Source of the DNA: Bicyclus anynana
Taxonomy: Eukaryota; Arthropoda; Insecta; Lepidoptera; Nymphalidae
Reading direction: 5' to 3'
Assembly: GCF_947172395.1 (NCBI RefSeq)
Contig: NC_069105.1
Coordinates: 13,160,087 to 13,224,086 of the forward strand
Length of the DNA stretch: 64,000 bases
Under the pieces are notes generated by a model, which worked only from the letters and a program-made list of their open reading frames with translations, did not search any database and was not told where the DNA came from. Positions 32,345 to 43,182 of the stretch are shown here, piece after piece; the stretch's first letter is position 1, and each line of letters begins with the position of its first letter. The position numbers were made by a program, and so were the translations under genes.

Positions 32345-32581
32345 CATGCACCTCAAACTTTTCAATTATGTGCATTTAAGAAATTAAATATCACGTGTCT
32401 CAATCGGTGAAGGAACAACATCGTGAGGAAACCTACATACCAGAGATTTTTCTTAATTCTCTGCGTGTGTGAAGTCTACCAATCAGCATTGAAGCCTCTC
32501 TTTCTGAGAGAGAGAGAGGGTTTAGGCCAAGAGAGAGAGCTCAACAGTGAGCCGAATATGGGTTCATAATGATGATGATGA
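32345..32581 (+). mobile_element. SINE1, head truncated, GA-expanded
   Basis: GCATGCACCTCAAACTTTTC to GGGTTCATAATGATGATGAT. A (GA)n expansion and a rearrangement replace the CATTCTGAGAGGAGACTCG block. Confidence 0.8.
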
Positions 32582-32636
32582 GACTAGCAGACGCCACGCG
32601 GTTTCACCCGCGAATTTCCCGTTCTAAGGGAATAAC
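32582..32636 (-). mobile_element. Helitron-like group B 3' end, truncated
   Basis: ACTAGCAGACGCCACGCGG and CACCCGCGAATTTCCCGTTC directly after the SINE1 tail. Confidence 0.5.
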
Positions 32637-32740
32637 TCTCTTCTTGAATATTGGGTTGCAACTTGGATGGTATCAACGTGTGCTGTAAAAAACAACAGTT
32701 AAAGTTAATGATAATAAAGTGAGATCCCAGTCGCGGTAAA

Positions 32741-32879
32741 GTTGCGTGATTTTGGGAAATATTTTCTTCTTTTCATCATCACCTGTAAAACGTTAGATTA
32801 GCGAGCATCCCATCCTTTCTATGTTTATGTTGTACTACCGATCCCAAAAGTTTCATATTTCCTAAAATCACGTAAGTCT
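32741..32879. repeat. Inverted-repeat element, about 139 bp
   Basis: GCGTGATTTTGGGAAATATT near 32744 is inverted as CATATTTCCTAAAATCACGT near 32853, about 24-bp arms with a few mismatches. Possibly a small MITE. Confidence 0.45.
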
Positions 32880-32984
32880 GGCGCATTATAAAATAATTAT
32901 CTTTTGTTATTACTGCTTAAAAATAAATTATAGTTGTAATTTAATCCTTTGATTATGAATTATTTTTTCATCATCACGCTGGGC

Positions 32985-33242
32985 ATGCGGGTTGGCGATT
33001 GTAGATCCAGAGTTGATCGCACCGGTGCATAAATGACAAATGGCAGAGACGAAATGGCGGGCTGCTGCCCGACACTGGTCTCTGCCATTTATTTAAGGAT
33101 GGCATAGTAATATAGAAATGGTTATCCCGAATAATGTCGACTGCCAGAGCCTCGTTCGTTAATCAACAGGAGATACCACGGGCAGGTAAGGTTGGCTGTT
33201 ATAGTGCTAAGTTGAACCCCCTCATACCCCAACATCCCGACT
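32985..33242 (-). mobile_element. RTE-type 5' leader fragment
   Basis: The reverse complement shares GTTGGGGTATGAGGGGGTT-like, GACGAGGCTCTGGC-like, TGTCGGGCAGCAG and CCGCATGCCCAGCGTGATGA with 1850-2115. No ORF portion attached. Confidence 0.5.
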
Positions 33243-34324
33243 ATCAGTTTAACTGAAAATTTCTTATAATAAAGAAAACCTCAACCTAGGATCTCGTTAT
33301 CCAAAGCCACGTAAACTAAACATACTGATAAGGCAGTTAAGTATGAAGATTCCTATTATTTAATCATAAGAAATACGAGTATCGTCGTGAATCACGGACC
33401 CTTCATTTTAGTTACATGCAGCCAAATATAGCAGACATGTTTATTCGTGCGTTCCCCAAATATTTGCTCAACGAAACCATAGCCCTTTGAGGTTGTTCGG
33501 TTTAATATGAGATATTTGGTACAAATATTTGGTATGCGCTGTTTATATTCTAGGCACCAAATTGTCGAAATCAAAAATCTTTTCAGTATTTGATTTTTTT
33601 TAACCATCACTTATTAACAACATCACAATAATTAGGCCTATAGGTTTTTTGCACAAATACGCGCTGTTTTCATAATATCGCAACCATAAATCTTGTCAGT
33701 AGTTTTTTCATCATCATCATCATGTAGCATAAATGATGAATTTTCGTCCTTTATATAACAACGTCAAAAGTCAAAAGTAAAAGTCAAAGTCAAAAGTCAA
33801 AGTCCATATTTATTTATTTCAATTACGATTAATTTTGATATGTCAGATTAATGTTATGATATAATAATGTAATTATTGTATCAATTGTATTGGTGATAAT
33901 TATAGTAAAAAAAAATAAAGAAACGAACGATTCAAGGCTCGAAGGCTATCGAAGACCTATCTAGGCTCTATCGGAAAACGCCATCTGTACTGAAACATTA
34001 GTTTTTCATAAATACTCGTACAGGTAGAAAACAGAATCGCCATTTTGAATTTGGCAAGTCAAAAAGTAGCAACAAAAAAAATAGCAGTCACAATAATTTC
34101 GTAAAATTGTACCCTCAAATGGGTATAAATCCAATAAGAGCGCTTCAAGCAGAAACGGCTTACTTATATCAACAGTCGATCCGTTACAGGATAAACACCG
34201 TTCGCATTGTAGGCCCCTTTTTGGTATTTCCTACACGGTTGAGTCGTAATCGGGTCTGTAAGAAAGGAGCATAGTCCCTAATGCTAAAGGTAAAGCCACA
34301 AAGGTACTTAGTTTGTATTTAATT
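33243..34324. other. Unassigned DNA with (GTCAAAA)n stretch
   Basis: 33765-33805 is a degenerate run of GTCAAAA/GTCAAA units. Elsewhere AT-rich with no gene seen. Confidence 0.4.
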
Positions 34325-34575
34325 TATTTTCTATCTCTCATTTATTTATTAGTTCTTTTTTAAAATTTTTAACAATGTCAATATAAATATAAAATACAAA
34401 ACAGTATTAAAAATTTATAAAAAAAAATCACCTCCCGCTGGTCAGAGCTCCAGAGTGAAGAACCTCCGCACAATACGCGCCGTCTCAAGAATCACTGCCT
34501 TTTGTATCCGACTCTTGATCCAACAGTCAAGCGAAAGCTTCTTAAGGTGTTGGTCGAAGGTTTTCGATTTTCTCT
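34325..34575 (-). mobile_element. LINE 3' end, same family as 49990-50540
   Basis: Reversed, it reads CTTCGACCAACACCTTAA, CTGTTGGATCAAGAGTCGG, CACTCTGGAGCTCTGACC and AAGAACTAATAAATAAATG, matching the 3' coding end and UTR of the plus-strand LINE at 50340-50530. Confidence 0.7.
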
Positions 34576-34825
34576 GTTTCTTGGGAACTTCTTCTGTAAT
34601 ATCTTGTGCTTAGTTATATATTTTATTATTAATAAATTTTAAGTCAGCTTAGTCAACAAGGAACCCTTATAGTTTCACCATGATCGTCTGGCCCTCGGTT
34701 CGTCTCTCCGTCCGCGGTTTAACTCAGAGACTAATAATATAATAACCCATAACACAGTCTATAATTACGCTTACATTTGGGCATACATAGATAATGGTGC
34801 TATATTGTTTATTTATATATTAATT

Positions 34826-34998
34826 ATCAACCCATATTCGGCTCACAGCTGAGCTCGAGTCTCCTCTCCTTCCTTTCCTTCACCGTTTGAGACACGTGAT
34901 ATTTAATCTCTTAAAATGCACACAACTGAAAAGTTGGAGGTGCATGCCCCGGACCAGATTCGGAGGCAGAGGTCATGTCCACTGGGCTATCACGACTC
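34826..34998 (-). mobile_element. SINE1, reversed, internally deleted
   Basis: Starts TTATCAACCCATATTCGG, jumps from GAGTCTCCTCTC to TTCCTTCACCGTTTGAG, and ends CCACTGGGCTATCACGAC. Confidence 0.85.
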
Positions 34999-35459
34999 TT
35001 CATCTTCAAGTGTATATAGAAAGTTAAAATTTATTATGACCAAGTAGATAATATGATGAGGTCTTGAATGAAGCGTGCTTGCCTGAAATATTCGTATTTG
35101 GCTATTCATTGTAGATTGTGTAATGTGGCTAATGCATGTTTTTAAGCAACAGATGTAGCCAAACCTTTAGGTATTTCACGACCTTCGAGCTTAAATGAAT
35201 TTTCTAGATCAATTCAAGACTTATTAAGTTACGTGATGTGTTCACGGTTCCTTTATCTCCATGGAATCGAAATGTATATTTTATGGTTTCTTTATGTACT
35301 ATATGAATACTGAATCGCCATGGCGATCAGCCGGATTGGGGATAATAGTAGAAACACGGGGAATAATATATAGCCTATGTTACTCATAAATAACGTGGCT
35401 TCCTATTGGATTTTTTTTAATCCGTTGAGCATAGAAATTCAACTTCGAGATATTGTGAT

Positions 35460-35505
35460 GTGTGGCATAATTTCAAAATAAACGCATTTTTATTTCTTTC
35501 TTTAC
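35460..35505 (+). mobile_element. LINE-like 3' tail with (CTTT)n
   Basis: GATGTGTGGCATAATTTC, AAAATAAACGC and TTTCTTTCTTT. The same tail type in reverse is at 17863-17940. Confidence 0.4.
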
Positions 35506-35549
35506 TCCCACCCTACAGGGTAGGTGTAGGGTGGGAGTAAAGAAAGAAA
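35493..35549. repeat. Perfect 25-bp inverted repeat (hairpin)
   Basis: Arms 35493-35517 and 35525-35549 are exact complements around a 7-nt GGGTAGG spacer. The left arm is part of the LINE (CTTT)n tail and the right arm is its copy in reverse. ACCC/CCCTA-rich sequence follows to about 35625. Confidence 0.85.
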
Positions 35550-35625
35550 GAAAAACCCAACCCACACTCAAGATACCTCTACCCAACCCTACCCATATAC
35601 AACCCCTACCCTACCCCTACCTGGA

Positions 35626-36109
35626 GGATTAATGAAAGGAGACTATAAAAATGCATTTATTAGGTTGCAGAGAAACCAAATCAAAGTCAAAGGCACAACA
35701 CTAAACTAAACTAAGTAATAAAGGATTGATGAGAATAAGCTAGTTGACACTTTTTTTAAATGCTCCTAAATTGTTCATTATTGACATAAATACACAAAAA
35801 ACAACCACTAAAAACTCAAGTTTTATTTTATAATCCATTTTGAAGTAGAGTAACCCACTTGAATTTCAAAATCGGTACATTTTTACCCCAATTCAGTTTG
35901 ATAGCTAATGATCCCTACTGTCAACCCTTAAAGGGATCGCTATACGTTTCCAATGACCCTGTATATCTATAGGTAATTCTGACCTAATTCTTATGTTATC
36001 ATTTATTTATTGTATTATTATTTATACTTGGCTTATTTTTACCACTTGTTTCTACTAGTAATATTTTTGTATTTAATTTACGTATCTGTCTTCTTTTAAT
36101 ATTTGTCGA
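35626..36109. other. Unassigned AT-rich DNA
   Basis: Nothing recognised. Confidence 0.35.
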
Positions 36110-36343
36110 TGTTTGTTAGAGGCGCTCCGCACGTCTCGATACCGTCCAAACGTCACCTTAATGGCTCCACGGAAGATCAGCGCGGTATCCTTACGGACAC
36201 TGCAACATGCTGAGTGGTGACCCTTTTAGGATCACATCATGCAAGTTGCAATGTATTTAATTTATTGTTTTTTTTCTCTCTTTTCTTTGTATGATGTGTA
36301 TTCTGAATAAACTTTTCTTTCTTTCTTTCTTTGACCGGCCTTC
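36110..36343 (+). mobile_element. LINE 3' UTR and (CTTT)n tail
   Basis: GCGCTCCGCACGTCTCGATA, TGAGTGGTGACCCTTTTAGG, GTATTCTGAATAAAC (polyadenylation signal) and (TTTC)n at 36318-36333. No ORF remains; clade not determined. Confidence 0.5.
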
Positions 36344-36584
36344 ATATAGATCTGCATACAAGTTTTATTGACAATCTCTCGAATTCCACACTCTTCACTC
36401 AAAGGGAAATCTTTTATTTATATGCAAAGCTCTTTTGTTCGAGAATCGGACGAACAATAGACTACCTTACCTATAAACCTTAGACTATATAAACAACAAG
36501 AAGATGTAGATTACTTTTTACCCTCAGAGATACCCTACATATCGTACGAGAGCCTATAATAGCCATGCATACCTTTCTACTAAT

Positions 36585-36936
36585 ATTATAAACGTTTTGT
36601 ATGGATGTTTGGATGTATGTTTGTTTGGATGTTTGTTACTCTTACGCTGCTACTTCTAAAACGGCTGGGCTGGATTTCTTGGCTGAAATTTTGAATAGAT
36701 TTTACTCTGGATTAACACATAGGCAACTTTTTATCCCGAAAAATCCATGTTTTCCTGAGATTTGCGAAAACTGATGATTTTGATGATATGAATGTTTGTT
36801 ACTCTTTCACGCCTCGACTACTGAACCGAATTAGTTGAAATTTGGTGTTAAGATATATTATAGCCTGGATTAACACATACGCTACTTTTTATCCCGGAAA
36901 AATCCATGGTTCCCGAGGGATTAGTGAAAAATTAAA
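36585..36936 (+). mobile_element. Helitron-like group A, dimer-like
   Basis: CTACTAATATTATAAACG start. Two AAATTT...GATATATTATAGCCTGG-type halves are joined by GATTTTGATGATATGAATG. The CTAGT end is missing (stops at GTGAAAAATTAAA). Confidence 0.55.
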
Positions 36937-36959
36937 AAATGACATTCAGTAAAATGACA

Positions 36960-37075
36960 ACCCTTCGTGGATATCATACAGTAGGTAGATAAATATTTAT
37001 CAGTTAATTTGCTGCTTATTTTACAGGTTGTTAAAGCCCAAATTAGTGAATAGGCTAGCAGATCAGCTAATCAAT
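36960..37075 (+). mobile_element. MITE family 3 copy, left end lost
   Basis: TGACAACCCTTCGTGGATATC, AGTAGGTAGATAAATA, AGGTTGTTAAAGCCCAAATT and AGTGAATAGGCTAGCAG. Confidence 0.55.
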
Positions 37076-37556
37076 ATCTGCATCAAGAAATTTTAAATAG
37101 GTATTAAACGGAGTTCTCAAAAAAAACATTAAAAATTTCCGTCAAAACTTTAAATATAAAAGAAACATCATAATTAATTCGTATTTATCTATACGCCACT
37201 AAAATATTAATAAAAAAGTATAAACATCAATCGCTTGGTTTCATTTACGGGTAACAAAATTGATCTTGGCATAAAAATTAACTATTGCCATATACTTGTC
37301 CAGACTCAAGGAAAAACGTAGACGGGATATTATACTTTGTACATTATACATAATCTACGATTACAGTTTTTTCTTAACACCAAAGAGGTGTGACAACATC
37401 TTAAAATGTAGTATTAATAATTGTAAATGTAGTATTATTAATTATGAAAAATTAAAAACCTTAAATATTAAAAATAACATTTCTTTTCGAGAAAAATATG
37501 CATTCAGGTAACAAAAATCTCATAAATCTCATTCAAGCAGAGGCCTTAGGCATCAG
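37076..37556. other. Unassigned AT-rich DNA
   Basis: Nothing recognised; the small ORF at 37296-37511 is AT-driven. Confidence 0.35.
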
Positions 37557-38194
37557 GCCTCATTCGCACGAGAGTTAAAAAAGCGATGCATTAAAACCCA
37601 GCGTTGGCGGTCGTAGCATATTGTATGAAGTTGAATGAAGATCTATTAGCAACGCCTAAAATTGAAAACTTAACACTGCTCGATAAAAAACCGTCGTGTT
37701 TTGAAAACGCTGTCGTATTCGTCGTGAACATATACTTGGGAATGCATTTGTTGTATTTGAACGCTTACGAACCGTTAAAACGACGACCGTTAAAAAAACT
37801 CTTGTTATCGCCGTTTAGTGTTGGAAATAGTAGTCTGTGACGGATATGACGCCGCTCGATCTCGTGTTGGCTTCAGTGTGCTTGTGGCGTTCGAGGCGTC
37901 CACATCTCTTGTTGTGTAATTCTTTAAGGGTTACTTAGGATAGGCGGGGAGAGTGACTTGAGTGGAAAAGGGGAGTGTTAGTCGACTGTCAAAGCCTACA
38001 CACATCGTTTACAAGTACGTGACTCCACTCAAGGTCATTCTCTGCCATTCTAGGGTATTATTTTGGTTACAGTTTGATTTGTTAATTAAGTTGTCCTGAC
38101 AAGTGTTGTGAATCATAACCTTTGTTCGACATTAGTTTTCTTATATTTGTAATTACCTTTTGAGTCCACTAATACTCTCGTGTGAATGAGGGCT
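37557..38194. mobile_element. TIR element, about 638 bp, non-coding
   Basis: GGCCTCATTCGCACGAGAGTT at the left and ATACTCTCGTGTGAATGAGG(GCT) at the right are inverted repeats with about three differences. The interior frame at 37604-37840 (78 codons) has no transposase motif. Confidence 0.5.
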
Positions 38195-38860
38195 AAAAGA
38201 TAGATATTTTATTGTATCATTGTATCGTATACGAAAAAAGTAATACGTCTGCAAAGATAGTGCAAAATATATTCTGTATTATTCTTTGAATGGACTGATA
38301 TGTTTAACCTAATTACGTTTCTTATTGTCTGCACTTAATCTATCCTTAGATACGATTAAAAATAAAAAAAACATTTGCCAGATATTTCCTATTCCCGACT
38401 AGTTGAAAAAGTCTCTGTCAGTGTACAGTGGGTACGACAATAGTTTAGTGGGTGGGGATCGAACCACGTCTCCTCGGTATTAAGTCGAGTTGAGCCCTTT
38501 TACCGTTTAGTTATTAAGGAATTATTAGCTCCCTCTACATTTTCAATTAATCCCTGTGCTATTTATAAGTGCCAATTTTATGGAGAAAATAAAAAAAGTG
38601 TAACATTTTCGATAAAAGTTTTTTCCTCGTAACTTTTATAAGGCTTCCATTATTCTTCCAGATTTTGTGTAGTAACTGGCACTCGAAGCGGTCTTAATGT
38701 TATTTTTTTACAACCTCAGGCTTCGCTGCTCTTAAATAATAAATCATTTTACTTTTATAGATTGTTGCAGTGCAAACCAGAGGAATATTTTTGTGTTTTA
38801 ATTCAATAAACAGTATTCACATATTTTACTCAAAACACTCCGTGATGCTTGACGCTGACG
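38195..38860. other. Unassigned DNA
   Basis: Shares GTACGACAAT.GTTTAGTGGG with 15611. No gene seen. Confidence 0.35.
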
Positions 38861-39153
38861 GACTCCGTGGCGCAGTGGTAATGCACGGTGAATTCACAAA
38901 ACGGAGGGCCTGGGTTCGATCCCCGGTTGGGCCGATTGAGATTTTCTTAATTAGTCCATGTCTGGCTGGTGGGAGGCTTCGACCGTGGTTACTTACCTAC
39001 CGACAAAGACCTACTGCGTATTGTGTAGAAACCAAAAGGGGTGTGGATTCTCATCCTCCTCCTAACATAGCCTGCTTCCATCTTAGACTGCATCATCACT
39101 TACCATCAGGTGAGACTTTAGTCAAGGGCTAATTTGTAAAGAATAAAAAAAAA
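38861..39153 (+). mobile_element. SINE2, near full length (reference copy)
   Basis: tRNA-derived. GACGGACTCCGTGGCGCAGTGG holds the A box (TGGCGCAGTGG) and GGGTTCGATCCCC is the B box. Body landmarks: GATTGAGATTTTCTTAATT, GTCTGGCTGGTGGGAGGCTT, GTGTAGAAACC and CATCATCACTTACCATCAGG, ending AACTTGTAAAGAATAAAAAA (here AATTTGTAAAG). The GATTTAGCGTTCCGGTACG stretch is deleted in this copy. Confidence 0.88.
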
Positions 39154-39379
39154 CGCTTGCATTTAATTTGTGAATTTTTCACCTTTTAATTTTATGGTTA
39201 AAATTTTTCTTCTCATTTATTTATGAGACTTTTTTATAATTTTACACTTTTTTATTTTTCTAAATTATGTTAAATATACACAATAATACAAATTACTATT
39301 AACAATTTATATAAAAAAAAGTTCAACCCTCCTATTTCGAGGCTTTTGAGTTTTGTGAATCTGAGTATAGTTGTTTGTT
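39154..39379. other. Unassigned AT-rich DNA
   Basis: Nothing recognised. Confidence 0.3.
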
Positions 39380-39712
39380 ATTTACTTAAGTCACGCTTTC
39401 ACGCAAACACCACTAAACCAATTTAAAAAATTCTTTCATCAACAAAATGCTACGTTATCAGCGAGTTACATAGGCTATATTTTATCCCAATATTACCACG
39501 GGGTCGAGAACTATGCCCTATACTGCAGGAAACAGATAATCTATACTATAAAGTTTGAGGTATTGTAGGGTAATTCTCTGGATCCACTGAATCGATTTTG
39601 AATATTCTTTTACCACTAGAAAGCCATGTTATTCGTTAGTGTCATGGACTATATTTTCTTCCCGTATTCTTACGGGAACGGGAACTACGCGGGTAAATCC
39701 GCGAACGACGGC
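39380..39712 (+). mobile_element. Two Helitron-like group C elements in tandem
   Basis: 39390-39520 has CACGCTTTCACGCAAACACC, GCTATATTTTATCCCAATAT and GAGAACTATGC. 39540-39712 restarts at CTATACTATAAAGTTTGAGG and ends ACGGGAACTACGCGGGTAAA, CCGCGAACGACGGCTTG without CTAGT. Confidence 0.45.
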
Positions 39713-40013
39713 TTGTACATAGATATAATAGCATGAGTAAGAGCAGCTGAAACATAGCGTAATTTGTTTCCAGCTAACCGCATTAGTTGGCGATTTGTTT
39801 CAATTAACATGGCCCCTTTCCATCGTCGTACATGACTGCCATCCTTGCGTGACCTGGCTACTTTATGCCTTCAAATGTGCCAGGGATGGGCTATGAATGG
39901 AGGCCATTTGCTTGATTAACGGGTGTTAACTATATGAAATAATGTGTGACATACTCAATTTATATAAAAATGAATAAACATTTTATTTTAGAATTTAAAC
40001 TATCGTACGTTTG
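39713..40013. other. Unassigned DNA
   Basis: Immediately upstream of the family 3 repeat and possibly part of the same element; no coding motif seen. Confidence 0.3.
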
Positions 40014-40130
40014 GATCGTGCCGCGTTGCAAGAACCAGCACATGACTAAGGGCCCCGTATGGGTTCGAAACTAGTCGAGCATACTCCGACCTAATATCAC
40101 GTGAGTTTTAGCCGTGTTTCATAAACAATT
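40014..40130 (+). ncRNA. Hammerhead-like motif, family 3, best-preserved copy
   Basis: At 40038-40080: GCAC, AUGACUA, A, GGGCCC, loop CGUAU, GGGUUC, GAAA, CUAGUC, GAGC. Stem II pairs over 6 bp with two G-U. Stem III is AC/GU with a UA loop, giving a classical GUC cleavage triplet. Stem I pairs 3 of 4. The core box has A3 and U8 in place of C3 and G8. Flanks match 21257-21372 inversely, so this is a repeat, likely the 3' end of another retroelement. Confidence 0.45.
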
Positions 40131-40225
40131 AATATTTTTTTTAATATTTTTTAAACGTTGACTGAATATATAAATGGTATTGATCCACTTTTATTTAATG
40201 ACAAGTAGGCCCTACCTGTAACTTT

Positions 40226-40437
40226 TTTTTATTCTCTACAAGTTAGCGGTTGATTACAATCTCACCAGATGGCAAGTGACGATGCATTATAAGATAGAAG
40301 CGGGCTAACTTGTTCGGAGTAGGATGAAATCCACACTCCTTTCGGTTTCTACACGACATCGTTTCGGAACGCTAAATCGCTTGGCGGTACGTCTTTGTCG
40401 GTAGGGTGGTAACTAGCCACAGCCGAAGCCTCCCAGC
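40226..40437 (-). mobile_element. SINE2, reversed, head truncated
   Basis: TTTTTATTCTCTACAAGTTA to GCCACAGCCGAAGCCTCCCA. Confidence 0.85.
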
Positions 40438-40571
40438 AAAACTTGAACTTGACTTGAACTTTCTACCTCCAGTTTGATAGAGAAAACTTTTTTAAGAAAC
40501 TAAAATAACTTTTTCTCGATGGCCTAGAAATACTGAAATATACCCGTGCTCAATGAGATTAAATTAAATGA

Positions 40572-40876
40572 GAGCCGTGATAGCCCAGTGGATATGACCT
40601 CTGCCTCCGATTCCGGAGGGTGTGGGTTCCTATCCAGCCCGGGGCATGCACTTCCAACTTTTCAGTTGTGTGCAATTTAAGAAATTAAATATCACGTGTC
40701 TCAAACGGTGAAGGAAAACATCGTGAGGAAACCTGGGTACTTGAGAATTTTCATAATTCTCTGCGTGTGTGAAATCTGCCAATCTGCATTGGGCCAGCGT
40801 GGTGGATTGGCCTAACCCGTCTCATACTGAGAGGAGGCTCGAGCTCAGCAGTGAGCCGAATATGGGTTGATAATGA
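40572..40876 (+). mobile_element. SINE1, full length
   Basis: GAGCCGTGATAGCCCAGTGG to TATGGGTTGATAATGA. The B box is weakened (GGGTTCCTATCC). Confidence 0.9.
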
Positions 40877-41205
40877 CCCGAAAACCTCTGTCTCATTGGA
40901 AGCAACATCAAAAGTTCGTGTCCATTCGCAAGTAGAATACCAAAGTGATTACATTGTTTTGGGGATAATATCGGAAAACTATTTTCTTTTTGTAAAAGCA
41001 TTCTGTCCATCACAATACACGACAATAAATCAAAAGTCTATAATATACCGTTAGTTACTGTGTGTTATTCTTTAAGATGTAGTGTTCAACGTTGAGTTCG
41101 CCGTATGAATGTTTTGGTTTCAGCTTTGACATAATTGTGTATGCGTTGTGACTTTGTAGGTATTGCTTTTGAAATTCTATATTGAGAACATACTTTTTAA
41201 TTTTT
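40877..41205. other. Unassigned DNA
   Basis: Nothing recognised. Confidence 0.3.
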
Positions 41206-41262
41206 TTTTTATTATTGAGAAGTAATACAATAAGGAACTTAAGCTAATTTCTTAATACAATT
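41206..41262 (-). mobile_element. LINE 3' tail
   Basis: Poly-T then ATACAATAAGGAACTTAAGC, identical in order to the tail at 49170-49215. Confidence 0.6.
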
Positions 41263-41815
41263 ATATACTCGTATATCTACTTAATAATACATTTTTTCTA
41301 AAAAACGGCACTATTTAATTAAAAATAGAGTAAGTAAATTATTTATAAGTTGTAGCCATTAATGAAAGTCGAGTCTATACGAACTTGTCCAAAACCTATA
41401 ATTTTTGATTTAATGTTTCTTAATTCTTATGAGTAAAACTCATAGGAATCTAGCCTTAGAATAAAACTGGTATACTAGTAACAATGATTATTTATTATCC
41501 AGATTGGCAAGAAGTACTTATTAGCACATTAACGAACGATTGAAACATTACAAACGAGCAAAAAGGTCAAAAGGTAAAATGTTTTAAGTCGTCGCTGCGT
41601 CAACGTCGAGTGCCAGACGTATAGAATACTATCGCTGATGAAAATGAATGCCGGAAGTTTTCTTTTCCATTATAGTTATTGATAGCTTTTCTATATTGGT
41701 GTTATCAATATAGGATAGTGAATGGGATTTTTATCGACGTCAGGCTCACCCTTGACTGCGATATCACCTGATTTCAATCTATCAGACAATAATCTATTTT
41801 TAACGGAGTTCGTCA
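41263..41815. other. Unassigned AT-rich DNA
   Basis: Nothing recognised. Confidence 0.35.
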
Positions 41816-41946
41816 GGCCTATATGTTGAGGAAGGAGATTGGCCTATATGTTGAAGAGGAGAGTTGACAATGTGGTTTGACAATGTGGTTTGGCAATGTG
41901 GTTTGGCAATGTGGTTTGGCAATGTGGTTTGGCCATGTGGTTTGGC
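41816..41946 (+). repeat. Two adjacent tandem repeats (25 bp x 2, 13 bp x 6)
   Basis: GGCCTATATGTTGA(G/A)... is duplicated at 41816-41865. From 41866, the 13-mer G(A/G)CAATGTGGTTT repeats six times to 41943, the last unit with GGCC in place of GGCA. Confidence 0.85.
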
Positions 41947-42065
41947 TCATGATATGAGCGTTACTAACTACTTAACTTATCCTATGAGATACGGGACTGT
42001 TACACTAACAATATCCCAAATCTGAACTACAGGGAATTTCTTAGAAAACTTGATATTTCATAGCT

Positions 42066-42399
42066 CAACGGACTCCGTGGCGTAGTGGTGTGCGCGGTGG
42101 ATTTACAAGACGGAACTCCTGGGTTCGATCCTGGCTAGGCCGATTGAGGTTTTCTTAATTGGTCCAGGTCTGGCTGGTGAGAGGCTTTGACCGTGGCTAG
42201 TTATCACCCTAACGGCAAAGACGTAGCGCCAAGTGATTTAGCGTTCCGGTACGATGTCGTGTATAAAACCGAAAGGGGTGTGGATTTTTATACAACTCCT
42301 AACAAGTTAGCCCGCTTCTATCTTAGATTGCATCATCACTTACCATTAGGTGAGATTGTAGATTTGTAGTCAAGGGCTAACTTGTAAAGAATAAAAAAA
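42066..42399 (+). mobile_element. SINE2, full length
   Basis: ACGGACTCCGTGGCGTAGTGG to TTGTAAAGAATAAAAAAAC. TGTAGATT is locally duplicated before GTAGTCAAGGG. Confidence 0.9.
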
Positions 42400-42417
42400 C
42401 CCTGGACATTTTTCGTG

Positions 42418-42515
42418 TAACATAAACGCAAAAGTTTGTATGGATGTATGGATGTATGTTTGGATGTTTTTCCGGCGTTAAAGAGTAACAAACATCCAAA
42501 CACTAGTAGGATGCT
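42418..42515 (+). mobile_element. Helitron-like group A 5' end, folded back
   Basis: ACATAAACGCAAAAGTTTG then GTATGTTTGGATGTTT followed by AAACATCCAAACA, so the 5' end is joined to its own inverse. Ends ACTAGTAGGA. Confidence 0.45.
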
Positions 42516-42927
42516 ACAACAAAAATAAATTCTAACATAGTATAATAATATAGTTTTCCTTTTATAGAAAAAAAAAATAATAGTAACTTGTATTGGTTCT
42601 AGTTGTAGAAAAACAATATAACTTGGCAACAACTAAGGAGTATCGGAACTAGTATTAAGTCCTTGAATTAGAGCCAAGAGACGCCGCAGTATTATTATTG
42701 CATTTTCTAGACCTTCTAGTGTTTTAAGATTGCGGATTCTCGCAAAGTGCTTTTGTATTTTATTGTTTTATAGTAATAGTTAGACGGCCTTGTTGGTTTA
42801 ATGCTTAGCCTATATATAGGGTGTACTTGTACCGTAAACAATATATACATACAGACATACCTACTATTATATTTATACTACAGGGTGATAGCTGACAGCA
42901 AGGCTTACCAAAATAACGAAATATAAC
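42516..42927. other. Unassigned AT-rich DNA
   Basis: Nothing recognised. Confidence 0.35.
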
Positions 42928-43022
42928 ATGTAACTATGAATATTATGTAAATGGGTACAAACCACGATAAAACGACGAGATTTTTAATGCCGATATTTCG
43001 ACCCAGTTGCATGGATCGTGGA
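42928..43022 (-). ncRNA. Hammerhead-like repeat, family 2, truncated
   Basis: Minus strand: CCAC GAUCC, loop AUGCAACU, GGGUC, GAAA, UAUC, then GGC, and the shared tail with ATCGTGGTTTGTACCC and TAATATTCATA. The 5' half of the core box and stem I are lost where RTE sequence begins. Confidence 0.4.
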
Positions 43023-43182
43023 CCCCCACCAAGTGGACTGACGACATCAAGCGAGTTGCAGGGATTCGCTGAATGCAGGTGGCTCAGTATCGTGATGTTT
43101 GGAAGTCCCGATTTGGGAGTCCGAAAGGTCTATGACCTGCAGTGGACGTCCATCGGCTGATATGATGATGATGATGATGAGG
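43022..43182 (+). pseudogene. RTE 3' tail
   Basis: GACCCCCACCAAGTGGACTG, ACATCAAGCGAGTTGCAGGG and AGTGGACGTCCATCGGCTGA, then (GAT)n. A short local duplication GGAAGTCCCGATTTGGGAGTCC lies near 43100. Confidence 0.65.

Noticed and set aside
37604..37840. 78-aa ORF within the 638-bp TIR element
   Set aside because: No transposase motif, no homologous second copy here, and a length expected by chance.
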